Shown piece after piece: positions 1 to 6,223 of a stretch of DNA of 12,607 bases. Positions within the stretch are counted from its first letter, which is position 1; each line of letters opens with the position of its first letter. Under the pieces are notes generated by a model. It saw only the letters and a list, made by a program, of their open reading frames with translations, had not been told where the DNA came from and did not search any database. A program made the translations under genes and the position numbers. Source of the stretch: CAYNUJ01 sp964573255 (lineage in GTDB: Bacteria; Bacteroidota; Ignavibacteria; Ignavibacteriales; Melioribacteraceae); contig CAZNJB010000060.1 in NCBI GenBank assembly GCA_964573255.1, positions 1 to 12,607 of the forward strand. Reading direction: 5' to 3'.

Positions 1-260
1 GTCATATACCATATTAATGTGAGGTATTAGATTTTTATATCTAGATATATTCAAAAATCACTCTGAATCGTTTTAAATGATAACAAATGAAATTATCGCA
101 TATCCAAAATAAATGAATTTTGAAAAGGCTTTTATTTTAGTGCATTTTAATTGAATTTCTTCAGAGCAGATGAAGTTTTATTTCGATTAGTTATGTGGTG
201 AAAAGATTAAATCTGTAGAAAAAATTCTATTTATGCCAAGAAATAATTTAAAAATAAAAA
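1..260. other. AT-rich intergenic region, no gene seen
   Basis: This stretch lies beyond the citF terminator and holds no convincing open reading frame on either strand; stops are frequent in all frames. A 14-bp perfect palindrome (TATATCTAGATATA, 36-49) is present, but it is all A/T apart from the central CTAG step and could easily be chance. No promoter matching the pattern found elsewhere in the window is evident. The next gene lies outside the window. Confidence 0.6.
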
Positions 261-308
261 ATGCCGATCGATTTATGATTTATTTCGCTCCAAGTAATCG
301 AACGGCAT
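261..308 (-). terminator. Intrinsic terminator after citF
   Basis: Positions 261-273 pair with 296-308 in 12 of 13 positions (outer arm ATGCCG/CGGCAT, one A-A mismatch at 267/302, inner arm TCGATT/AATCGA), leaving a loop of 22 nt. On the minus strand the stem is followed at once by a T-rich run (TTTTTATTTTT, about 260-250). It starts about 47 nt after the citF stop codon and probably ends the PrpD-CitDE-CitF transcript. The large loop is unusual for an intrinsic terminator. Confidence 0.8.
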
Positions 309-354
309 AAAATAAAATATAAAAGTAAAACAGTTTTCAGCCTTTTTATTTACA

Positions 355-1911
355 TTATTCCTCAACCTTAAAGACAGAATCTATTACCGTTCCGTCAACC
401 CATTTAATAATGGCTACAACTTTATCCTTATCAACTTTTGCTTTTTGAGGAACTCCGCCGCATATTTGAACAACTTCGTCGTAAATATCTTTTAATGGGC
501 GAATAGGGAGAGAGGAGCCTTTAACCGCTTTAAGTAAATCCTTCCGTTTCGGATTTATAGCAATTCCTCTTTCTGTAACAATTACATCGATTAATTCACC
601 AGGACCAACTAAAGTTGTAACTTCATCAACAATAACAGGAATTCTATCCCGGAAGGAGGGAATTGCCAATATTGTACATTTCGAGAATAGACAGTTTTGC
701 CATCCGCCTATTCCGTGTAACAAATATCCGTCAGAGTGAGTAACCACGTTAGCATTAAAATTTAAATCGACTTCAGTAGCTCCGAGAACTACCGCATCCA
801 GCATAGAAGCAAAGTTACCTTTACCATGATAATTGTAACTTGTAAAAGGTGATGTGTTTACGTGATTTGGATTTTCTCGCATCGAACGGACTCCGTCTAA
901 ATCGAATGTTTGTCCGTCAAGAATATAGTCGGTTAATCCTTCCTCCAGCATTTCCACAAGGTATTTTGTACTTCCGCCGCGTATGAAGCGGGCTTTAACA
1001 CCTTTAGCTTTCATTCTTTCTTTAAGATAAACGGCAAACGCCAAATTGGTACCGCCGGCTCCGGCTTGGAAAGAAAAACCGTCTTTCATAATTCCGGATT
1101 CTTCCAAAAATCGCGCGACATATTCGGCTATCAATAATCTATCAGGACTTTTAGTAACTTGAGTGGTTCCCGAAACAATTTTGGACGGATCGCCAAGGGA
1201 GTCAACTTCTACTACATAATCCACATTGTTGCCTTGAATTTGCCAAGGAATACAGGGGAAGGGAACGAGATTATCAGTGGCTACAATTACTTTATCGGCG
1301 TATAGACTGTCGGCCAAAGCAAAACCGAGTAATCCGCAAGCTGTTGGACCACGGTCTCCGGTTGCATTCCCAAAGGGATCGGCGGTCGGAGCGGCTATTA
1401 CTGCAATATCAATTTTAACTTCACCGTCTTGAATTGCTTGATATCTTCCTCCATGAGAACGCAATACACCAACACCTTTCATTTTTCCTTGTGAGGTATA
1501 TCTACCCAAAGGTCCGTTCATTGAACCTTCGATGTGATGTATCGTACCGTCCTCTAAATATTTTAACAGATGTTGATGAACCGGAAAGGAAGCAGAAGGG
1601 AACCAACGAATATTTTTAATCCCCATTGATTTTATAGTATCGAATAGTAAATTGGTAAGTGCATCGCCGTTACGTAGGTGATGATGAGTGGAAATCGTCA
1701 TTCCATCTTTTAAACCGGCACGCTTTAACGCCTCTTTCAAATTTTTTACCACTTTATTACCATCAGCAGGATAATCTGCACAGCTTCGTATAGGTGGTCC
1801 GTATTTATTACCCATTGGCTTGTGTTTGCCTATCCCTTTAAATGGAATTTGTTTCTGTCCATTTACTTCTTCTGGAACTAAGCGACCTAAAGAGTTTTTA
1901 ATGAGTTTCAT
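355..1911 (-). CDS. citF: Citrate lyase alpha subunit (citrate:acetyl-ACP transferase)
   Basis: This 518-residue protein matches bacterial CitF in length (about 510) and along its whole sequence. The alpha subunit transfers the acyl-carrier prosthetic group from acetate to citrate, giving citryl-ACP, which the beta subunit cleaves to oxaloacetate and acetyl-ACP. Visible family blocks are STHHHLRNGD (74-83), RSHGGR (151-156), APTADPFGNATGDRG (174-188), FSFQAGAGG (279-287), the ELLEEGL-like segment (319-325), VDLNFNANV (381-389) and ERGIAINPKR (447-456). The ATG start has an AAAGGT ribosome-binding site 7 nt upstream. It is the last gene of its transcript, 171 nt after the CitD-CitE fusion, and a terminator follows. 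A closely related citramalate lyase alpha subunit cannot be ruled out by sequence alone, but there is no methylaspartate-pathway gene here. Confidence 0.93.
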   Translation of the reverse strand: MKLIKNSLGRLVPEEVNGQKQIPFKGIGKHKPMGNKYGPPIRSCADYPADGNKVVKNLKEALKRAGLKDGMTISTHHHLRNGDALTNLLFDTIKSMGIKNIRWFPSASFPVHQHLLKYLEDGTIHHIEGSMNGPLGRYTSQGKMKGVGVLRSHGGRYQAIQDGEVKIDIAVIAAPTADPFGNATGDRGPTACGLLGFALADSLYADKVIVATDNLVPFPCIPWQIQGNNVDYVVEVDSLGDPSKIVSGTTQVTKSPDRLLIAEYVARFLEESGIMKDGFSFQAGAGGTNLAFAVYLKERMKAKGVKARFIRGGSTKYLVEMLEEGLTDYILDGQTFDLDGVRSMRENPNHVNTSPFTSYNYHGKGNFASMLDAVVLGATEVDLNFNANVVTHSDGYLLHGIGGWQNCLFSKCTILAIPSFRDRIPVIVDEVTTLVGPGELIDVIVTERGIAINPKRKDLLKAVKGSSLPIRPLKDIYDEVVQICGGVPQKAKVDKDKVVAIIKWVDGTVIDSVFKVEE

Positions 1912-2013
1912 ATTTAAACCTTTTTTAGTCTGTTTATTTTATTTATGTTCTAAACTATTGCCTTAATTATAGATCTTTTATTATTTCTGTTCTCTGATTC
2001 AATATCCGTATAC

Positions 2014-2030
2014 ATTTAACCAGGTTAAAT
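2014..2030. promoter_or_regulatory. 17-bp palindrome between citDE and citF
   Basis: ATTTAACCAGGTTAAAT is a perfect inverted repeat with 8-bp arms around one central base. It lies 103 nt upstream of the citF start and 53 nt after the citDE stop. It has no T-rich tail on the minus strand, so it does not look like a terminator; an operator or an RNA-processing hairpin are the alternatives. No regulator can be named from this sequence. Confidence 0.4.
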
Positions 2031-2082
2031 TATTAACTAATTTGTTTTTTATCGATCTACTTGTGATAAAAATTATAAAGGA

Positions 2083-3252
2083 TTATTGTTTGTAGTTCAA
2101 TATCCTCAAGGCTCGTTTAACCACCGGAGCATCTATCATCTTACTACCGATTGATACCACTCCCGAACCGTTGCGCTTGGCTTCTTCATATGCGGCAACA
2201 ATTTTATTTGCTTTTTCAATTTCATCTTCTGTTGGTGCAAATGCCTCGTGAACAACCTTTATTTGCCGTGGATGAATGCATCCTTTCCCTTCGAAACCGA
2301 GGGATTTAGCCTCGAGTACGCTTTGACGCAATCCTTCCATATCGGAAACATCACTGAATACTGTATCGATAGCTTGAATTCCGGCAGCTTTTGCGGCATT
2401 TACTATAACCGAACGTGCGTAAAGACTTTCTTTACCTTCGTTTGTTCTCGGTACGCCGATATCAGCTGTATAATCTTCCAATCCGATTGCAAGCGAGCAA
2501 TTAAACTCAGAGGCTATTACAATTTGATAAGCATTCACAACTCCCAATGCACTCTCAATAATTGGCATAAAGTAAATGTTGTTACGCAATTTGTGATGTT
2601 TTTTTATCTCTTTAACTTTTTCTTCAACAACCTTTATTTGTTCAGGAGTTTCTACTTTAGGAATAAGAATTACATGTACGTTATGTGCCACAACATATTC
2701 CAAATCCTTTAATCCCAAGGGCAATTGATTAATACGAACCATTCTTTCACAGCCGTAAAAATCAACAGAACGTAGAGCATTGCGCACTAAAATTCTGGCA
2801 GCATCTTTTTCTGCCGGAGCTACACTATCTTCCAAATCAAGAATAATCCCGTCCGGTTTATGCAATCCGGCATTAACAAAAAATTTGGGAGAATTGCCCG
2901 GTAAATAGAGTCTGCTTCTCCGAAGGCGTTCTTTAGTTGATTTATATTTACTTTGTTTAATTGCCTGTGGCAAATATTCTAAAGAGCAATCGGGATACAT
3001 CCTCTTTACTGCGGTCTCAAATCTTGCAGCCATAGTAAAGGGGAGAGCGCCGTAATCTTCTATGTAAATGTTAGCGTGCCGAAGATTAAAGAATTTGCAC
3101 ATATCGAATATTAAATCTTCTATTTGGGTTTGATACATTGAAGCTACTTTACTTTTTAGCTCCAATTTGATTCCACCCGATTTCTTAGATTGCAATTCAA
3201 TGTAGCAATCCGAACGGTTCTCTTTACCAAGTTTTCCAGCGGTTGTTTTCAT
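2083..3252 (-). CDS. citDE: Citrate lyase acyl-carrier/beta-subunit fusion (CitD-CitE)
   Basis: One 389-residue frame joins two subunits that are normally separate genes. Residues 1 to about 95 resemble CitD, the gamma subunit carrying the phosphoribosyl-dephospho-CoA arm. The block A-G-K-L ... R-S-D-C corresponds to the usual A-G-T-L-E-S-x-D, making Ser14 the likely attachment site, with a few extra residues before the serine. I see DYGALPFTMAARFETAVKR (66-84), matching the D-x-G-A-L-x-x-x-x-x-A-R segment of CitD. Residues 112-389 are CitE (citryl-ACP lyase, HpcH/HpaI-like TIM barrel): LYLPGNSPKF (115-124), ILDLEDSV (137-144), IESALGV (232-238), GLEDYTADIG (257-266), IQAIDTVFSD (292-301), KGCIHPRQI (323-331). 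A basic linker (about 98-114) joins them. An AAAGGT site sits just upstream of the ATG. It lies 107 nt after the PrpD-family gene, probably on the same transcript. Confidence 0.9.
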   Translation of the reverse strand: MKTTAGKLGKENRSDCYIELQSKKSGGIKLELKSKVASMYQTQIEDLIFDMCKFFNLRHANIYIEDYGALPFTMAARFETAVKRMYPDCSLEYLPQAIKQSKYKSTKERLRRSRLYLPGNSPKFFVNAGLHKPDGIILDLEDSVAPAEKDAARILVRNALRSVDFYGCERMVRINQLPLGLKDLEYVVAHNVHVILIPKVETPEQIKVVEEKVKEIKKHHKLRNNIYFMPIIESALGVVNAYQIVIASEFNCSLAIGLEDYTADIGVPRTNEGKESLYARSVIVNAAKAAGIQAIDTVFSDVSDMEGLRQSVLEAKSLGFEGKGCIHPRQIKVVHEAFAPTEDEIEKANKIVAAYEEAKRNGSGVVSIGSKMIDAPVVKRALRILNYKQ

Positions 3253-3359
3253 AACTTACCTTTATTTTAGAACACTGATGAAACTGACTTGCCGGTCGAT
3301 AATATAATTATAAAATGATCACGGCATTATTTTTATTGCTGTGTTTGTTTCGTGTTCGA

Positions 3360-4793
3360 TTATACAATTAACTTGTCCATAAAATCTTTAATATTCATTT
3401 CTTCGCAACTGAAAATCATTTCTTTTATTTCCTGCTGCTTTTCTGAAGATAAAAGATAGCCGGATAGAGAGTTGAATTTGTTCTCCAAGTCTTCAATAGT
3501 CATCGGTTCACGCGGATCTCCTTTTGGATATTCCACGTATTCTTCATAAACGTTTCCGTCTTTAGTTTTAATTACAACTCTAGAAGGCTGTTTGGCAGGG
3601 AACATTTTCTCGAATTCAAGTGAAGGTTCCCCTTTGATTTTATCAATCACTTCGAAAATTCTCGGGTCCTTCAATTTTTCATCAGAAAAAGATTCCGTTG
3701 TTACCTTTTTATCAACCAGTGCTACTGCGAGACAGTAGGGAAGTGAGTGATCTGCCGTTTCTCTAGATTCAGGTCTGTATTTTGCCGGATCGAATAATAT
3801 GTCATATGCCTGTGCTAAAGTTGTAACTTTTACTTCTTCAATATCAGTATAATCAAGATTGTTATTTTTCATAACTTTAATTGCACAAGTTAGATGTGTA
3901 TGGGACAAGGCTTCTGTCGGGAAAGCTTTCATACCGCATTCCATAATTTGCCAGCTTTCTCCAAGGTTTTCTGTTAATGCTTTCACGTCCCAGCTCCAAC
4001 TCGAAACTCCGTCGCGTCCCATCATTTCCACAGGTTTTTCGGTCTCATTTTTTGCATCCCAGCCAATAAATGCATCCATAAAACCTTCTTTGCCTTCGAA
4101 TACCTTTTCGGTTCCGGTATATCCTCTTTTAGCCATCAAAGCAGCGAATACACCTGTTTGAACCGCCATCGGATCAACGGTATTTTTCATCATAGTTAAT
4201 TTACCAGCTGTTGGGCAGCCAATAGTATGATTGTGAGAACCGTTAATGCCTATTGCATTTACCATTTCGTCTACTGTCAATCCGTATAATTTACCGGCTA
4301 CTATTGGTGAAACGAATTGGGTTAAAGTTGCATGATGCCATTTGCGTTCACGAATACCGGGTTTTGCAAATTTACATAAACGCTGTTCGAATTCGTATGC
4401 TAAAACAATTGCAACGATAACGTCTTTCATAGAGGCATTTACCGCCTCTCCTGCAGCAAGTGCTGCTGGAATGATATCGGAAGGATGTGACGGGTCATCC
4501 TTCCAATAAATATCATTGAAATCTAAAGCACGTATCATTAATGAATTGATTAAGGTTGTGTTTACGGCGGGCAATTTATCTCCGAAGCCGATTGTGGTAG
4601 CTTCGCCTTTCCCGCCGAAATCGGTGTAAATATCTCTGATGATATTTACATCCTTTGTTTTATAACCGCCGTAAGCACAGCCTATAGAGTCGTATAAAAA
4701 CATTTTAACTTGTTCAACTACTTCAGTTGGTAAATCTTCATATTTTAAATTAACTGCAAATTCGGATATAATCCTGGATATACTTTTCCCCAT
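3360..4793 (-). CDS. MmgE/PrpD-family dehydratase or decarboxylase
   Basis: A 477-residue MmgE/PrpD-family protein. Members dehydrate citrate or 2-methylcitrate to the cis-aconitate product, or, as in ACOD1/IRG1, decarboxylate cis-aconitate to itaconate. Aligned from memory to cis-aconitate decarboxylase, the pocket residues are kept: Asp91 (LDFND), His103 (SHPSD), His153/154 (KWHHATL), Lys198 (AGKLT), Lys289 (GMKAFP) and Tyr339 (AKYRPES), followed by ETADHSLPY, which is typical of the MmgE/PrpD dehydratase branch. I chose the ATG at 4793 because an AAAGGA site lies 6 nt upstream; an in-frame ATG at 4808 would add five residues but overlaps that site. It is first in the transcript with citDE and citF. 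That context suggests a tricarboxylate substrate. No prpB or prpC is present, so a standard methylcitrate cycle is not supported. Confidence 0.88.
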   Translation of the reverse strand: MGKSISRIISEFAVNLKYEDLPTEVVEQVKMFLYDSIGCAYGGYKTKDVNIIRDIYTDFGGKGEATTIGFGDKLPAVNTTLINSLMIRALDFNDIYWKDDPSHPSDIIPAALAAGEAVNASMKDVIVAIVLAYEFEQRLCKFAKPGIRERKWHHATLTQFVSPIVAGKLYGLTVDEMVNAIGINGSHNHTIGCPTAGKLTMMKNTVDPMAVQTGVFAALMAKRGYTGTEKVFEGKEGFMDAFIGWDAKNETEKPVEMMGRDGVSSWSWDVKALTENLGESWQIMECGMKAFPTEALSHTHLTCAIKVMKNNNLDYTDIEEVKVTTLAQAYDILFDPAKYRPESRETADHSLPYCLAVALVDKKVTTESFSDEKLKDPRIFEVIDKIKGEPSLEFEKMFPAKQPSRVVIKTKDGNVYEEYVEYPKGDPREPMTIEDLENKFNSLSGYLLSSEKQQEIKEMIFSCEEMNIKDFMDKLIV

Positions 4794-4933
4794 AGGATTT
4801 CCTTTCATTTATTAATAAAAATTTAAAATTATTTGTTCTGCCAGTTTGTCTGAAAGACTTTCGGAAAGTTTAGTGATGGAATGTTATATGTTGGTTTCCG
4901 TTTGTTCACGGTAAAATCACAATGTTTGTTGCT

Positions 4934-4964
4934 CAAATATAAAGAGTATTTCGAAAGTGTACAA
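4934..4964 (-). promoter_or_regulatory. Predicted Bacteroidota-type promoter for prpD-citDE-citF
   Basis: On the minus strand TTG (4964-4962) is followed after 20 nt by TATATTTG (4941-4934), a full match to the Bacteroidota -7 consensus TAnnTTTG with a TTG -33 element. The start point would fall near 4927, leaving a leader of about 135 nt before the PrpD-family start codon. The same arrangement with the same 20-nt spacing precedes the dehydrogenase gene. Confidence 0.6.
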
Positions 4965-5015
4965 GAAAAAATAATAAAAATTAAATTATCTGTAAATCTT
5001 TTAAGCTAAGAGTTC

Positions 5016-5492
5016 TCAAGTTAATTCAATGTTGTATAATATTAAAAAATCTTTCAAGCGTTCTTTTAGAATTTTAATATCTTTATAACTAAGTAAATCT
5101 AATTTTATTGATCTTCTTTTATTATTCTTAAGAAGAAATATTATTTTAAGAGGGGTAATTGTAACTGATTTTATGTCTTTCCAATTTAGATTTACTTCTG
5201 AGGATATAAAAGGATTCATAAATTGCAAAAATTTTATTCCGGAAGAGTCGATTGAAATCAAGTACTCCGAACCTTGTTTCTTTTTGTAAAAAGAAACAAT
5301 AACTAAAGCAACTCCTAAAATAGAATATAAATAGGCAGATAAATCTATCTCTTCATTAAATCTTTCAATTCCATGGAATAAATATATGGCGCCTAATAAA
5401 AATATAATCCATTTATAACGATTAATTTCATACAACTGATTTTTAGAATATTTGTATTTGTAAGGCTTAAGATTGGCAGTATAATCTGACAT
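5016..5492 (-). CDS. Small two-helix membrane protein with PH-like tail
   Basis: A 158-residue protein of unknown function. A basic N-terminus (to about 27) is followed by two predicted membrane segments (about 28-42 and 51-69), then a soluble tail with the strand-rich pattern IDSSGIKF (81-88) and VNLNWKDIKSV (100-110), and a charged C-terminal helix. This layout resembles small bacterial proteins with a membrane-anchored PH-like (YcxB-like) domain; that comparison is an inference. It is clearly paralogous to the 148-residue protein at 5755-6201: same length class, same topology, same D-S-x-G-I-K-F and V-N-L-x-W-x-x-I-K-S blocks. No strong ribosome-binding site precedes the ATG, but a promoter match lies just upstream (5526-5555), so it is probably transcribed separately from the genes above it. 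Confidence 0.75.
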   Translation of the reverse strand: MSDYTANLKPYKYKYSKNQLYEINRYKWIIFLLGAIYLFHGIERFNEEIDLSAYLYSILGVALVIVSFYKKKQGSEYLISIDSSGIKFLQFMNPFISSEVNLNWKDIKSVTITPLKIIFLLKNNKRRSIKLDLLSYKDIKILKERLKDFLILYNIELT

Positions 5493-5525
5493 ATCTAATT
5501 ATCAAATACTTATAATAAATTGTTT

Positions 5526-5555
5526 TAAATATAAAAATAAATAGCAAATTTTCAA
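5526..5555 (-). promoter_or_regulatory. Predicted promoter for the 158-residue membrane protein gene
   Basis: On the minus strand TTTG (TTG at 5555-5553) is followed after 19 nt by TATATTTA (5533-5526), which matches TAnnTTTG at all but the last defined base. The implied start point would be about 25-30 nt before the ATG at 5492. It lies downstream of the hairpin terminator at 5695-5720, consistent with a new transcript starting here. Confidence 0.45.
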
Positions 5556-5636
5556 ATGTCATTATTCTGATTAAACGGTTGTTTATCTGTGTTTTGAAAA
5601 ATTACAAATGAAAAAAGTTTAACTAATACATTTGGA

Positions 5637-5654
5637 GATTATCTAAAGATAATC
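5637..5654. repeat. Short inverted repeat in intergenic gap
   Basis: GATTATC (5637-5643) and GATAATC (5648-5654) form a perfect 7-bp stem around TAAA. It lies in the 262-nt gap between the two paralogous membrane-protein genes, between the terminator and the promoter. The stem is mostly A/T and has no T tail, so it could be an operator or simply chance. Confidence 0.3.
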
Positions 5655-5694
5655 AAAATAATTTATTAGTAGAATAAACAAAACTCATTATAAA

Positions 5695-5720
5695 TAGGGA
5701 CATCCTATTAGATGTCCCTA
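5695..5720 (-). terminator. Hairpin terminator after the 148-residue gene
   Basis: TAGGGACATC (5695-5704) and GATGTCCCTA (5711-5720) form a perfect 10-bp stem with a 6-nt loop, 34 nt after the stop codon of the upstream membrane-protein gene. The following minus-strand sequence is A/T-rich (TATTTATAATG) rather than a clean T tract, so termination may be incomplete. The position, between convergent-free same-strand genes and before a new promoter, supports a transcript end here. Confidence 0.65.
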
Positions 5721-5754
5721 ATAATTTTATGCAAAATAGATAAACACTTGAATA

Positions 5755-6201
5755 CTAAATATATTGTTCTGCAAATTTCTCAAAATTACTTTTTACCAAA
5801 TGAACATCATTGTAACCAAGTGCGTCGAGTGGAATTACTTTTTGGGAATCGTCTTTCAATTTTAACTCAATTTTAAGCGGCGCCAGATGATAAGATTTTA
5901 TTTCGCTCCATTTCAGATTAACATTCCCACTTTTTGATATCGGTGATCCCGGACTGTTAAATTTTATTCCGTCACTGTCAAAAATTATTTTATAGCCATC
6001 TACAAACTTCTTATCGAAAAATCCAACAATCAGCATCAAACCGCCGCTGATAAAATAAACATAAAATCTAACGTTATCTTCCAGATAAAAGATAATTGCT
6101 TGAGCGCTATAGACAATTCCAAAGATTAGAAATAGCCATCTTTGAATTTTATTGTGTTTAAATTGATTTTTTTTCATTGAGTATTCAAAATGCTCGTTCA
6201 T
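5755..6201 (-). CDS. Small two-helix membrane protein with PH-like tail (paralogue)
   Basis: A 148-residue protein of unknown function. Predicted membrane segments lie at about 21-40 and 46-62, followed by a soluble tail with FDSDGIKF (74-81) and VNLKWSEIKSYHLAPLKI (94-111). The tail aligns closely with that of the 158-residue protein at 5016-5492, including the P-L-K-I motif, so the pair probably arose by duplication. A membrane-anchored PH-like fold is my best structural guess. The start has a GGAG site 6 nt upstream. Its start is only 22 nt after the aconitase-family stop codon, so it should be cotranscribed with that gene, but nothing in the sequence ties it to tricarboxylate metabolism. 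Confidence 0.75.
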   Translation of the reverse strand: MNEHFEYSMKKNQFKHNKIQRWLFLIFGIVYSAQAIIFYLEDNVRFYVYFISGGLMLIVGFFDKKFVDGYKIIFDSDGIKFNSPGSPISKSGNVNLKWSEIKSYHLAPLKIELKLKDDSQKVIPLDALGYNDVHLVKSNFEKFAEQYI

Positions 6202-6223
6202 GCAACTCCTCTTATTTTAGTTA

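Noticed and set aside
36..49. 14-bp palindrome TATATCTAGATATA
   Set aside because: It is almost all A/T in an A/T-rich gap, with no associated gene start or terminator tail.
1434..1619. Plus-strand open frame inside citF
   Set aside because: It lies wholly opposite a well-conserved CitF segment, has no family features, and is typical of antisense shadow frames.
2248..2712. 154-codon plus-strand frame opposite citDE
   Set aside because: Composition is rich in Cys, Phe, Tyr and Asn without any motif, and the opposite strand encodes the conserved CitE barrel.
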